Shown here: positions 25,616 through 35,923 of the stretch, piece after piece
Position numbering within the stretch: position 1 is the first letter of the stretch
How the letters are laid out: the number at the start of each line of letters is the position of its first letter
Origin: Gammaproteobacteria bacterium
GTDB lineage: Bacteria > Pseudomonadota > Gammaproteobacteria > GCA-002705445 > GCA-002716945
Reading direction: 5' to 3'
Assembly: GCA_016779485.1 (NCBI GenBank)
Contig: JADHNN010000001.1
Coordinates: forward strand, 95,885 to 159,884
Length of the DNA stretch: 64,000 nucleotides
The notes under the pieces: model-generated
What the model was told of the DNA's origin: nothing
Seen by the model: only the letters and a program-made list of their open reading frames with translations
Databases searched by the model: none
Made by a program: the position numbers and the translations under genes

Positions 25616-28300
25616 TTAGACATCTCTCCATGAGTTACCATGGAATGTATTTACAATAAGGGGAACTTTTAAAGCTTCAGCATTTGTCATCAAGTTGATT
25701 ATTTTTGGCCCAATAGTGGGGATGTCCGTCTCTTTAATTTCAAAAATAAGCTCATCATGAACTTGCATAATCATAAAAATATTCGATATTTTTTCTTCAT
25801 CAAGCCAATTTTTAATCCTAATCATTGCAAGTTTGAGAATATCAGCTGCTGTTCCCTGAATTGGAGCATTGATAGCTGTTCTCTCAGCACCGCTCCTAAC
25901 TTGAAAATTAGAGTGAGAAATATTTGGGAGAAAGATTTTTCTACCATACATAGTTTCTACATACTCGTGCTCTTTAGCCGTTTCTTTTAGCTCATCCATG
26001 TATTGTCTTACTCTTTTATATTTTGAAAAATATGTGTCAATAATATTCTTGGCTTCTATATTATCAATTTTTAATTGTCGAGCTAAACCATAAGCGGATA
26101 TTCCATAAATAAGACCAAAGTTAATTGCTTTTGCTGCTCTTCTCTCGTCTGGGGTAGGCTCTCCTTTTGTATTGAAAACTTTTTTAGCAGTCGAAGAGTG
26201 AATATCTTCTCCATTAACAAAGCTTTTAATCATTTCAGGGTCATCGGATAAATGAGCCATAATTCTAAGTTCAATTTGCGAATAATCAGCTGAAAATAAC
26301 TTAAATCCATCCCTAGGTATAAAAGCTGTTCGTATTTTCTTACCATCTTCGGTCCTTATTGGTATGTTCTGAAGGTTTGGAGAAGATGATGATAATCTAC
26401 CAGTAATAGTAATAGTTTGGTTGTATGACGTATGAAGCCTATTCGAGATAATAGATACTTCTGTTCCAAGTTTATCTGTGTAAGTATTCTTTAATTTCAA
26501 AAGATTTCTAAAAGATAATATCAAACTTGGTAATTCATGGTCCTCTGCCAATTGAGTCATAACATCTTCATTGGTAGAAGGTTGGCCTTTTGGAGTTTTC
26601 TTAAGTACAGGAAGCTTTAGCTCATCATAAAATATCTCTTGAATCTGCTTAGGTGAACTAATATTAAACTCGCGTCCAGAGAGTTTATATATTTTTTTTT
26701 CAATTTTATTAATCCTTGTTGCTAAGTCTTTGGATTGCTTTTCGAGTTCATCATTATCTATTGATACTCCTAAATATTCCATATCGGCAATAATTTTCAT
26801 TAATTTAATTTCAATGTTCTTATAAACTTCATATAAGTGTTTATCTTTTTTAAGTTTATCTTCCAGTATTTCAAACAATAGAAAAGTAAGATCTGAATCT
26901 TCGCATGCATATTCTTTAGCTTTGTCTAGGTCTATATCTGCAAATGATATTTGATCTTTTCCTTTTCCGACTACATCCTCATAAGAAATTACTGCATGAT
27001 CAAGAAATACTGATGATAAAGTTCCTAGGTCATGTTTTCCAGATGAATTAATAACGTACGACATCAGCATGGTATCTTCTACAGAACTAAGTACCTCAAT
27101 AGAATATTTTTTCATAACATTTATGTCATATTTTAAATTCTGACCGATTACAGTAATATTTTTATCCTTAAATAATTCTTGTAAGATTAAAATAATTTCA
27201 TCAAAAGGTAGATTGCTTTGAGGTGTACAATTGTGCCTTAATGGAAAATAAAATCCATGATCATGCTTATAAGAGATACTAAAACCTACTAGCTCTGCTT
27301 CATTAAAATCTAATGATGTTGTTTCAGTATCAAATGCAAATAGTTTTATTTTTTTACATTCATTAATAATCTTTTTGGCCTGACCTATAGAGCCAACTAA
27401 TTGGTAGTTTTTTTTAACTTTCTTTTTAATAGCTTTTATCTTTAATTGATTAGATAATGATTTGAGTTCGTATTTAGTAATTATTTTCTCTAATGATGCT
27501 TTATCTTGCTTATCGATTAATAATTGACTCTCTTCTAAGTTTAACGGGAGATCAGATTTTAGAGCTACTAGCTTCTTTGCTAGCTCGACTGTTTCTATAG
27601 AATTTTCAATATTTTCTTTTAGCTTGCCCTTTAGTTGACTAGAATTTTGAAAAACACCAGCAAGATTTTTGTATTTTGTTAATAGGGTTGCGGCAGTTTT
27701 AGGGCCCACTTTTGGGACTCCAGGTATATTGTCTGATGTGTCGCCTACTAAACATAGATAATCAAATATCTGTTCAGGTCTTACTCCGAATTTTTCAATA
27801 ACACCCTTAGTATCTAAAATTTTTGAATCAAAATTATTCATTAAAACTACATCCTTTGAAACAAGTTGTGCTAGATCTTTATCTCCAGATGAAATCACTG
27901 TTTGTGTATTTTTTATTTTGATTTGTTTTACAGCAGAAGCAATCACGTCATCTGCCTCAACATCCTTCTCTTGCAGAACTGTAATTCCATATGCTTTTAC
28001 TAAATCTATGATAGGTCCCGTTTGTTCAGATAATTCACTTGGCATTGCATTTCTATTTGCTTTGTATAAATCATATATTGCGTGTCTAAAGTTCTTTCCT
28101 TTTGCATCAAATACCATTAATAAATACTTTGGATCATACTCACTTATTATACGATTGAGCATGTTTGCAAAACCATGGATAGCTCCAGAATGAAGCCCTG
28201 AGCTAGTTTTAAGGTTGGGCAATGCATAGTAAGCTCTGTATAAATAAGAAGAGCCATCAATAATAATAAAATTATCTTTACTTTTTGCTTGGAAAACCAT
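25616..28300 (-). CDS. polA: DNA polymerase I
   Basis: 894 residues with all three activities. The N-terminal 5' nuclease (1-290) has IIDGSSYLYRAYYA and VGDTSDNIPGVPKVG. The 3'-5' exonuclease (about 310-500) has its acidic residues intact in FAFDTETTSLDF and GQNLKYDINVM. The polymerase has SADYSQIELRIMAHLS, RRAAKAINFGLIYG and MQVHDELIFE. It repairs gaps and removes Okazaki primers. It is divergent from thrB across 48 bp; the polA/thrB neighbourhood is also seen in Pseudomonas. Confidence 0.97.
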   Translation of the reverse strand: MVFQAKSKDNFIIIDGSSYLYRAYYALPNLKTSSGLHSGAIHGFANMLNRIISEYDPKYLLMVFDAKGKNFRHAIYDLYKANRNAMPSELSEQTGPIIDLVKAYGITVLQEKDVEADDVIASAVKQIKIKNTQTVISSGDKDLAQLVSKDVVLMNNFDSKILDTKGVIEKFGVRPEQIFDYLCLVGDTSDNIPGVPKVGPKTAATLLTKYKNLAGVFQNSSQLKGKLKENIENSIETVELAKKLVALKSDLPLNLEESQLLIDKQDKASLEKIITKYELKSLSNQLKIKAIKKKVKKNYQLVGSIGQAKKIINECKKIKLFAFDTETTSLDFNEAELVGFSISYKHDHGFYFPLRHNCTPQSNLPFDEIILILQELFKDKNITVIGQNLKYDINVMKKYSIEVLSSVEDTMLMSYVINSSGKHDLGTLSSVFLDHAVISYEDVVGKGKDQISFADIDLDKAKEYACEDSDLTFLLFEILEDKLKKDKHLYEVYKNIEIKLMKIIADMEYLGVSIDNDELEKQSKDLATRINKIEKKIYKLSGREFNISSPKQIQEIFYDELKLPVLKKTPKGQPSTNEDVMTQLAEDHELPSLILSFRNLLKLKNTYTDKLGTEVSIISNRLHTSYNQTITITGRLSSSSPNLQNIPIRTEDGKKIRTAFIPRDGFKLFSADYSQIELRIMAHLSDDPEMIKSFVNGEDIHSSTAKKVFNTKGEPTPDERRAAKAINFGLIYGISAYGLARQLKIDNIEAKNIIDTYFSKYKRVRQYMDELKETAKEHEYVETMYGRKIFLPNISHSNFQVRSGAERTAINAPIQGTAADILKLAMIRIKNWLDEEKISNIFMIMQVHDELIFEIKETDIPTIGPKIINLMTNAEALKVPLIVNTFHGNSWRDV

Positions 28301-28348
28301 TTGAATTTAGATATCGTTTGTTGATTAAAAGTTATATATCATAATTAC

Positions 28349-29275
28349 ATGTCTGTATACACAAATCTTACTGCTAAAGATGCTTCAAAACTACTGTCAC
28401 AATATGATATTGGTTCGTTAGTATCTTATAAGGGCATTTCTGATGGAATAACTAATACAAATTATTTTTTAGTTACATCCAAAGGAAAATATGTCATAAC
28501 AATTTTCGAGGACATGACTAAGGCAAAAGCTAAAAAATATCTAAAATTAATGAATTACTTTTCAAAGCATGGTCTATGCTCCCCAGAAATAATGCTTACA
28601 AAAAAAGATGAAGTCATTTGTACGTTCAAATTAAAACCTTGTTCAATTATGGAAAGATTGGCAGGTAAAACCATCACTGAAACAAATATATCTCTATGTA
28701 AATCAGTTGGTAAAATTGTAGGTAGCTTTCATCTTTCTAGTAAAAATTATAAAAATAAAATTATAAATAGTAGAGATATTAAATGGGTTAATGAAAATAT
28801 GAAAAAAATTAAAGCTCATATATCTAAGGATCAGTATAAGCTTCTGAGTCAATCAAGAAAAATATTTAGGAAGATATTTGAAATGGACTTTCCTAAAGGG
28901 ATAATTCACTCAGATTTATTCAGGGACAATGTTTTAGAAAAAAGTAATAAAGTTACAGGAATTATAGATTATTACTACTCATTCCATGGCCCATTTATAT
29001 ATGAGCTAGGAGTAATTATAAATGACTGGTGTAGCAATAAAGACGGATCGATTAATATTAGAAAATATAATAGCTTCATTAATAGCTATAACAGTGTACG
29101 TCCTCTTACACCTAAAGAAAGAAAATATATTAATAGCGCTATGGTAGCAGCAGGCCTCAGATTTTACTTATCTAGATTAGTAGATATGGCTTTTCCGAAA
29201 GTAGGTGAAATTACTCACATAAAAGATCCAAAAACTTTTGAAAGAATAATTAAAAGCAGGATTGCTTGTCTATGA
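28349..29275 (+). CDS. thrB: Homoserine kinase, type II (aminoglycoside-phosphotransferase fold)
   Basis: Phosphorylates homoserine on the threonine branch. 308 residues of the APH-fold ThrB family, not the GHMP kinase type. The start SVYTNLTAKDASKLL and GISDGITNTNYFL are typical. The catalytic loop is GIIHSDLFRDNVL (HxDxxxxN), and the metal-binding aspartate lies in GIIDYYYS. Its stop overlaps the dctQ start (ATGA), which places the transporter genes in the same transcript without an obvious functional link. Confidence 0.94.
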   Translation: MSVYTNLTAKDASKLLSQYDIGSLVSYKGISDGITNTNYFLVTSKGKYVITIFEDMTKAKAKKYLKLMNYFSKHGLCSPEIMLTKKDEVICTFKLKPCSIMERLAGKTITETNISLCKSVGKIVGSFHLSSKNYKNKIINSRDIKWVNENMKKIKAHISKDQYKLLSQSRKIFRKIFEMDFPKGIIHSDLFRDNVLEKSNKVTGIIDYYYSFHGPFIYELGVIINDWCSNKDGSINIRKYNSFINSYNSVRPLTPKERKYINSAMVAAGLRFYLSRLVDMAFPKVGEITHIKDPKTFERIIKSRIACL

Positions 29276-29736
29276 AATATACACAGAAAGTCAATAATTA
29301 CACAAAATATTTTACAGTGAACTTCTTTTATTTAATGTTTGTAGTTGTATTAATAAATATCGTACTTAGATATTTATTTAACATTAACTATATATTCCTT
29401 CAAGAGTTAGTAATGTACATGCATGCTTTCATTTTTCTTTTTGGAGTCTCATTATGTATGAATGATGATGCGCATGTCAGAATTGATATTATCTCTAGCA
29501 AGTTGGACCAAGGTTATAGAAAACTGATTGATAAAATTGGTCTATATACATTAGTTGTACCTTTCTGTTTATTTGTTTTTTATGAAAGTACAGAAATGAT
29601 TACAAGATCATGGGTTATGTTAGAGGGTTCCAGTGAACCAGGCGGATTGCCAATTGTATTTCTATTGAAGTCTTCAATATATATATTCTCTTTCTTGATA
29701 TTTGTTCAGGCTATAGAGAAATTAAAAAATAAATAA
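29272..29736 (+). CDS. TRAP transporter small permease (DctQ family)
   Basis: 154 residues from the ATG at 29272; a TTG two codons earlier is less likely. Four membrane helices are visible near residues 15-35, 45-65, 85-105 and 125-145. The conserved loop FLFGVSLCMNDDAHVRIDI is diagnostic for DctQ. It forms the membrane complex with the large permease 4 bp downstream. The binding protein is encoded on the opposite strand beyond dctM. Confidence 0.92.
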   Translation: MKYTQKVNNYTKYFTVNFFYLMFVVVLINIVLRYLFNINYIFLQELVMYMHAFIFLFGVSLCMNDDAHVRIDIISSKLDQGYRKLIDKIGLYTLVVPFCLFVFYESTEMITRSWVMLEGSSEPGGLPIVFLLKSSIYIFSFLIFVQAIEKLKNK

Positions 29737-29740
29737 TAAG

Positions 29741-31078
29741 ATGGATATAGTAATAATTTTTCTATTTTTAACATTCTTCCTGCTGCTAAGCGGCTTCCCC
29801 GTAGCTTTCATATTAGCTGGAGTATCACTTATTTTTGGATTGATTGGAGTATTATTCGAATTTTTTGATTATGCGTACTTAATGGCATTTCCTAATAGAT
29901 TATTTGGTGTAATGGGAAATCAAAATCTTCTTGCAGTACCTCTATTTATATTTATGGGACTAATATTAGAAAAAACAAAAATTGCAGAAAATCTCATTAA
30001 AGATATGAATGCGCTATTTAGAAATGCTAATAGCGGTCTTGCAATTTCTGTAGTCGTAGTTGGAGCACTAATGGCAGCTAGTACCGGTATTGTTGGGGCT
30101 AGTGTTGTGACACTAGGATTATTAACTTACCCTGTGTTAGTTAAAAATGGATATTCTACCAGTGTAGCTACAGGGACAATATGTGCTGCCGGAACACTTG
30201 GCCAAATTATTCCACCATCTTTAGTATTGATTCTCCTTGCAGATGTTTTGTCATCATCATACCAACAAGCACAATTAAATATGGGAATTTTTAGCCCTGA
30301 AAGTATAACAATAGCAGATTTATTTTTAGGAGCTCTCGTACCAGGTTTGATACTTCCCATTTTATATATCATATATTTAAAAATGTTACGTATAAAAACT
30401 AAAGTTGTATCGCCTACAGAGGCAGCAAATATTTCATCTGTTGTATATCCGCTTGGACTTATGTTTATAGTCTTAGGGTCTATCATATTTGGTATAGCTA
30501 CACCCTCTGAAGCTGCCGGTATTGGAGCTTTAGGAGCAATTCTGTTAGCTCTTTTTCAAAAAAATCTATCAAAAAATATTCTCGATAAATGTGTTTATGA
30601 ATCTATTAAATTAACAAGTATGGTCTTTATGATATTGATTGGCGCAATGTTATTTTCTCTCGTATTTAGAGGCTTAGAAGGCGAAGAGTTTATTCATAAA
30701 TTTTTAATAGAACTGCCAAATAATAAGTTAATGACTCTAGCAATTGTTCTTTTAATAATGTTTCTATTAGGATTTATTTTAGATTTTATAGAAATTATTT
30801 TTATTGTAATTCCATTAATAGGTCCCGCACTATTTACACTTGGCTTTGATCCACTATGGGTAGGGATATTAATTGCTTTAGTATTACAAACCTCATTCAT
30901 AACACCGCCGTTTGGATTTTCTTTATTTTACTTAAGAGGTGTGTTACCAAAAAATGTAGAGACAATCGAAATATATAAAGGAATAATACCTTTTTTGTTA
31001 ATACAGGTTTTGTTGGTTGTTGCAGTATTCATGTTGCCAGCTCTTGCAACAAACCTCCCCCATATGCTACTTAAGTGA
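29741..31078 (+). CDS. TRAP transporter large permease (DctM family)
   Basis: 445 residues, about 12 membrane helices; the sodium-driven transport subunit. Family motifs are FLLLSGFPVAFILAG, NQNLLAVPLFIFMG, the glycine-rich STGIVGASVVTLGLL, TLGQIIPPSLVLIL and ATPSEAAGIGALGA. Its last 12 bp overlap the end of the convergent binding-protein gene. Substrate choice lies with that protein, which resembles alpha-keto-acid types. Confidence 0.95.
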   Translation: MDIVIIFLFLTFFLLLSGFPVAFILAGVSLIFGLIGVLFEFFDYAYLMAFPNRLFGVMGNQNLLAVPLFIFMGLILEKTKIAENLIKDMNALFRNANSGLAISVVVVGALMAASTGIVGASVVTLGLLTYPVLVKNGYSTSVATGTICAAGTLGQIIPPSLVLILLADVLSSSYQQAQLNMGIFSPESITIADLFLGALVPGLILPILYIIYLKMLRIKTKVVSPTEAANISSVVYPLGLMFIVLGSIIFGIATPSEAAGIGALGAILLALFQKNLSKNILDKCVYESIKLTSMVFMILIGAMLFSLVFRGLEGEEFIHKFLIELPNNKLMTLAIVLLIMFLLGFILDFIEIIFIVIPLIGPALFTLGFDPLWVGILIALVLQTSFITPPFGFSLFYLRGVLPKNVETIEIYKGIIPFLLIQVLLVVAVFMLPALATNLPHMLLK

Positions 31079-32149
31079 ACTAAGATATCCGTCCTCGGAT
31101 ATAAGAGTCCAAGGTCTTACTCTTTTAAGAAAGTTTGTATAAGAGTCATAAACTTTTTTTGATATTTTATTTTCATAGCTTAAATCAAGCAAGACTTCAT
31201 CGCTAATTTTATTAAGCTTGACTAGTACTTCTCTTGGAAATTGTCTCATTGAAACTTTCTCTTTTTCAAAATACTCAAGAGCTTGATAATTTTTAGCCAT
31301 ATAATCTGATAGCATATCGATATTTGCAGCTTTACATGCAATATCAATTATTTTTTGAAGTTGTTTTGATAACTTATTATATGCCTGTCTATTAATAATA
31401 CATTCAAGAGTGGGTCCGGGTTCATGCCAACCAGGGTAATAATAATATTGTGCTGCTTTGTGTAAACCAAATGCTCGATCATTATAGGGCCCAACCCATT
31501 CAGTAGCATCTATCACCCCGGTCTGAAGTGATGTAAATATTTCTGAACCAGCAAGTGTAAATGGCGTGCCGCCAGCTCTTGCTAAAACTTCTCCTCCTAA
31601 TCCTGGTATGCGCATTTTTAAACCATTCAAATCATCAGTCGAATTAATTTCTTTGTTAAACCATCCTCCCATCTGGACACCAGTGTTACCAGCAGGTCGT
31701 GGTATTAAATCAAAATATTTATAAACTTCTTCCCAGAGTTTTAAGCCCCCTCCATAATATAACCATGAATTCATTTCTTGTGCTGTCATACCAAAAGGAA
31801 CAGATGAGAAAAACTGTGCAGCTTCAGTTTTTCCTTTCCAATAATATGCTCCGGAGTGCCCCATTTGTGCTCCTCCAGACGAGACATAATCAAAGACACC
31901 TAGTGGGGGTACTAATTCTCCGGCACCAAATACTTTTACAGTCAAGCTGCCTCCTGATAGCTGATTGATGTAATTAGCAAGTGTCTCGGCGCCTGCACCA
32001 AGTCCAGGAAAGTTTTTAGGCCATGATGTAACCATTTTCCATTTTACTTTTTTACTTGCAGATACTTGTCTGGGATATAATCCGCCAATAATAGATGTTG
32101 CTGTAGCTAGTCCGATTGTCTTAAAAAATTTTCGCCTATTGTTTTTCAT
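31067..32149 (-). CDS. TRAP transporter substrate-binding protein, TakP-like (2-oxoacid type)
   Basis: 360 residues. The N-terminus NNRRKFFKTIGLATATS has a twin-arginine motif followed by a hydrophobic stretch, so export by Tat is likely. The mature protein is of the DctP/TakP class: KMVTSWPKNFPGLGAGAE, MRIPGLGGEVLARAGG with the conserved ligand arginine, DATEWVGPYND, and YYYPGWHEPGPTLE. TakP-type proteins bind pyruvate and other 2-oxoacids, but the ligand here is inferred. It is convergent with dctM, although TRAP binding proteins are normally in the same operon. Confidence 0.9.
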   Translation of the reverse strand: MKNNRRKFFKTIGLATATSIIGGLYPRQVSASKKVKWKMVTSWPKNFPGLGAGAETLANYINQLSGGSLTVKVFGAGELVPPLGVFDYVSSGGAQMGHSGAYYWKGKTEAAQFFSSVPFGMTAQEMNSWLYYGGGLKLWEEVYKYFDLIPRPAGNTGVQMGGWFNKEINSTDDLNGLKMRIPGLGGEVLARAGGTPFTLAGSEIFTSLQTGVIDATEWVGPYNDRAFGLHKAAQYYYYPGWHEPGPTLECIINRQAYNKLSKQLQKIIDIACKAANIDMLSDYMAKNYQALEYFEKEKVSMRQFPREVLVKLNKISDEVLLDLSYENKISKKVYDSYTNFLKRVRPWTLISEDGYLSSLK

Positions 32150-32150
32150 G

Positions 32151-34304
32151 TTATAAAAATTCTAGATGTGCATATGTAAGTACTAACCATTTCGATCCAT
32201 AGTCTTCAAAATTAATATATAGTTTTAAATTATCATCTTCGCCTTCATAGCTCAATACAACACCATTGCCAAATTTTTGATGTTTAACTCTTTGTCCAAT
32301 TTTAAAACCTACATTGTTATGTGTATTACTTTTACTTGTTGGATATTTTTTTTTAATTTGCTGATGACTATCTGATTTTATATTGTCTAATAATTCGGAA
32401 GGAATTTCATTAATGAATCTTGATGGCATTAAATAATTATATGAACCATGAAGATATCTTGCGTTAGCATGGGTTATATAAAGCAACTTCATTGCCCTTG
32501 TGATAGCTACATAACATAGCCTTCTTTCTTCCTCCAAAAAGTCATTACCACTTTTTCTATTTTCATTAGGAAATATACCTTCTTCCAAACCAGTTAAAAA
32601 TACTACCGGGAATTCAAGTCCTTTTGCAGAGTGGATAGTCATTAATTGGATTGGATCTTCATCTAGTTTAGCTTGATAATCTCCAGCCTCTAAAGCTGCA
32701 TTGTCCAGAAACTCGTCTACAATATTATCACTATCAATATTGTTTCTTATGAAGTTTTCTGCAGTCACAAAAAGTTCTTCTATATTCTCTTGTTTAGAAA
32801 TAGCTTCTTCACCCTTTTGTTCTGAGAAATATAGCTTCAACTTCGAATCACTGTATATTCTCTTAAGAATTTCATCTAATGATAAGTCATTAATGTCTAT
32901 AGCAATATCTTCTATAATTTTTATATAAGTAGAAAGAGATGATTTAACTCTTGCTGTAATATCTTTATATTCTTGTTGTTCAAAATTTTTGATTGTCCTC
33001 CACAAAGATAAACCTTTTTGCTTAGCGATAGTTCTTATGATATCGATAGTCTTCTGACCTATACCTCTTGGAGGATTGTTGATAGTTCTCTCAAAAGCAG
33101 CATCATCATCAGGGTTAACAATTATTCTCAGATAAGCAATCATATCTTTTATCTCGGCTCTTTCAAAAAAACGAAAGCCTCCATAAATCACATAGGGAAT
33201 ACCTCGGCCATTTAATTCTTCTTCTAGTCTTCTTGACAAGAAGTTATTTCTATACAAGATTGCAATCTCTGATTTCTTATAGCCGTCTCTTTCAAGCATT
33301 TTTATTTTATCAACAATAAATGATGACTCTTCATCATTATTGTAAGCTTCAAATATTTTTACCTGATCTCCTCTGCTAGTGTTTGTCCATAACTCTTTAC
33401 CAAGTCTATTTTTATTATGGGTGATCAAACTATTAGCAACTTTAAGAATCTTATCAGTAGATCTATAGTTTTGTTCTAGCTTAAAAATTTCAACATTGGC
33501 AAATTGGTCTGTGAAGTTTTTTATATTTTTACTTAAAGCTCCTCTCCAACCATATATTGATTGATCATCGTCTCCCACAGCATACATAGACCCTGTGTCA
33601 CTATTAAGGAGTCTCAGTAATTTAAATTGCAATAAATTAGTATCTTGAAACTCATCTACCATTATATGTTTAAACCTTTTAACATAATATGACAGTATGT
33701 TTTTGTGTTTTGATAAAAGTTCATATGTTTTTAAAATAAGATCAGCAAAATCAACTGAAAGTGTTTGTTTTAAAATGGACTCATACTCTTTATAGACAAG
33801 AACATATATTTCATCATCTTTTTCATTTACTTTATTACTCCTAATGCCATTATCTTTTTTCCGGTTTATAAATGATTGAATAGATTTAGCATCATATAGT
33901 TTTTCATCAAGGTTATCAGATTTAATAATTCTTTTAACAAGTCTTAATTGATCTTGAGAATCTAGTATCGTAAATCTTTCAGATAGTTCTGCCTCTCTCC
34001 AATGTATTTTCAATATTCTTCTACAAATTCCATGGAATGTTCCAAACCATAAACCTTGTGATGATATTTTAAGAAGAGATTCAATTCTCTCTTTCATTTC
34101 TCTAGATGCCTTATTTGTAAATGTGAGAGCAAGAATATCAGATGGCCGTACATTAAAATCTTTAATAAGTTTTGCAACTCTATAGGTAAGTACTCTTGTT
34201 TTGCCACTGCCTGCACCAGCAAGAACAAGCTTATTACCTTCATTACAGTTAACAGCAGTAAGCTGTTGTTTGTTTAATGATTCGCTAAAATCTATTTCAT
34301 TCAT
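32151..34304 (-). CDS. uvrD: DNA helicase II (UvrD)
   Basis: 3'-5' SF1A helicase of mismatch and nucleotide excision repair. 717 residues (E. coli 720). Motifs are LVLAGAGSGKT (Walker A), DILALTFTNKASREM, VDEFQDTN, GDDDQSIYGWRGA, LEQNYRST, MTIHSAKGLEFPVVF and CYVAITRA. The C-terminal segment GQRVKHQKFGNGVVLSYEG is the UvrD RNA-polymerase-binding Tudor-like fold, which favours UvrD over Rep. It overlaps ubiB by 4 bp (ATGA). Confidence 0.95.
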   Translation of the reverse strand: MNEIDFSESLNKQQLTAVNCNEGNKLVLAGAGSGKTRVLTYRVAKLIKDFNVRPSDILALTFTNKASREMKERIESLLKISSQGLWFGTFHGICRRILKIHWREAELSERFTILDSQDQLRLVKRIIKSDNLDEKLYDAKSIQSFINRKKDNGIRSNKVNEKDDEIYVLVYKEYESILKQTLSVDFADLILKTYELLSKHKNILSYYVKRFKHIMVDEFQDTNLLQFKLLRLLNSDTGSMYAVGDDDQSIYGWRGALSKNIKNFTDQFANVEIFKLEQNYRSTDKILKVANSLITHNKNRLGKELWTNTSRGDQVKIFEAYNNDEESSFIVDKIKMLERDGYKKSEIAILYRNNFLSRRLEEELNGRGIPYVIYGGFRFFERAEIKDMIAYLRIIVNPDDDAAFERTINNPPRGIGQKTIDIIRTIAKQKGLSLWRTIKNFEQQEYKDITARVKSSLSTYIKIIEDIAIDINDLSLDEILKRIYSDSKLKLYFSEQKGEEAISKQENIEELFVTAENFIRNNIDSDNIVDEFLDNAALEAGDYQAKLDEDPIQLMTIHSAKGLEFPVVFLTGLEEGIFPNENRKSGNDFLEEERRLCYVAITRAMKLLYITHANARYLHGSYNYLMPSRFINEIPSELLDNIKSDSHQQIKKKYPTSKSNTHNNVGFKIGQRVKHQKFGNGVVLSYEGEDDNLKLYINFEDYGSKWLVLTYAHLEFL

Positions 34305-35923
34305 TTAGGTTTTGAGAAGTACATTAGAGATGCCAATAATAGCAGAACTTCTCCTTTATAGATATCAAGAAAACCTAGAGGTGCAATAAATATAATTACA
34401 AGAAGTATGGTAGAAAAATAAAAGTGATTTCTTATCTTGTTTGAATTAAGTTTTTTTTCTATAACCTTCAACTGATCAAAGTTCTTTGTTAAATCTGAAG
34501 AGTTGCCACTGTAATGATTGGAGATTCTTCTGAAGAATGATGGTATCTCTGGAATAATTTCTAAATAATCATCAAAATTATTTATGATTTTCTTTGCTAT
34601 CACTTTCGGTCCTTTTTGTTCTTTCATCCATTGTTCTAAAATAGGTTTAGACGTTTTCCATAAATCTAATTCAGGATTGAATTCCCTACCTAAACCTTCA
34701 GTATAAAGCAGTGTCTTTTGCATCAAAATTAATTGTGGTTGGACTTCAAGTTTAAATCGTCTTGCTGTATCAAAAAGGCCTACGATGATGTCGCTGAGTG
34801 ACACATCTTTTATTGGTTTATCTAGCATGCACTCACAGTTCTCTCTGATTGCGCTTTCTAGTGATGGTATGTTTGTATCTTTAGGTACCCACTCGCATTC
34901 AACATGAAGTCTAGCAACGCTAGCATAATCGCGATTGAAAAAAGCAATGAAGTTTTCTGCTAGATATTTTTTATCAAATTCACTTAATGACCCCATTATC
35001 CCAAAGTCTACAAGCACAAATCTAAATGAGCCTTTATGTTTCTGTATAAATATATTACCCGGATGCATGTCTGCATGAAAAAAGTTGTGCTCAAAAACTT
35101 GCACAAAAAATAATTCGACTGACTTCTCGGCTATCTCTGAAAACGGAATTCCTTGTTCAGATAGCTTCTTTTTATCATTTATAGGAGTTCCATATATTCT
35201 CTCCATAACCATTACTTTGTTAGTTAAGTAAGTACAGTGAACTGTAGGTATGTATATAAAATCAGAATTATGAAAGTTTTTACTAATTTGCTTGGCATTT
35301 GCAGCTTCTTTGATTAGATTTAACTCATCATAGATTACCATTTCATAGTCATTCACTATATCTATCAAATGCATCCTTTTAAAATCGCTTGATAGACCAT
35401 CTAAATAAGATGCAATTTTTTTCATTAAAGAAATATCTTGCATTATTTTTGCTTTGATATCGGGCCTTACAACTTTGACGATAACATCCTCTCCTGTTCT
35501 AAGTTTGGCTGGATGTACCTGGGCTATTGATGCAGAAGCCATGGGCTTTGTTTGAAATGAAGAAAAAATATCTTTTGTATTTTGGCCCAATTCCTCTTCA
35601 ATAATTTTTTTTGCAGTTGCTCCATCAAACGGCTTAACATGATCTTGTAATTTGGCAAGCTCTTTAGCTATTTCATCATTTAGTAAATCTTTTCTGGTAG
35701 ATACCATCTGTCCAAGCTTCACAAATATAGGACCTAAGTCTTCGCAGATAAGTCGGATGTTCCTTGCTAAATCAATAGACTTATTAAATCTGATAAGATT
35801 CCATGGCAAAAGTAGGAATAAATATTTTTTATTCCCAATTCTGTTAGATCTCATCAAACATTTATCAATATCATATTTAAAGAATAAATATATTATTTTA
35901 AAAATTCTAAGAAGATTGCTCAT
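34301..35923 (-). CDS. ubiB: Ubiquinone biosynthesis atypical kinase/ATPase UbiB
   Basis: 540 residues of the ADCK/UbiB family. The family-specific KxGQ motif is in FVKLGQMVSTRKDLL, the alanine-rich loop in ASASIAQVHPAKL, and the kinase-like core in FFHADMHPGNIFI and LVDFGIMGSL. Two hydrophobic helices at the C-terminus (about 490-535) anchor it in the membrane. It is an ATPase thought to help extract or present ubiquinone intermediates. The order ubiE-ubiJ-ubiB with 4-bp overlaps matches E. coli. Confidence 0.96.
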   Translation of the reverse strand: MSNLLRIFKIIYLFFKYDIDKCLMRSNRIGNKKYLFLLLPWNLIRFNKSIDLARNIRLICEDLGPIFVKLGQMVSTRKDLLNDEIAKELAKLQDHVKPFDGATAKKIIEEELGQNTKDIFSSFQTKPMASASIAQVHPAKLRTGEDVIVKVVRPDIKAKIMQDISLMKKIASYLDGLSSDFKRMHLIDIVNDYEMVIYDELNLIKEAANAKQISKNFHNSDFIYIPTVHCTYLTNKVMVMERIYGTPINDKKKLSEQGIPFSEIAEKSVELFFVQVFEHNFFHADMHPGNIFIQKHKGSFRFVLVDFGIMGSLSEFDKKYLAENFIAFFNRDYASVARLHVECEWVPKDTNIPSLESAIRENCECMLDKPIKDVSLSDIIVGLFDTARRFKLEVQPQLILMQKTLLYTEGLGREFNPELDLWKTSKPILEQWMKEQKGPKVIAKKIINNFDDYLEIIPEIPSFFRRISNHYSGNSSDLTKNFDQLKVIEKKLNSNKIRNHFYFSTILLVIIFIAPLGFLDIYKGEVLLLLASLMYFSKPK

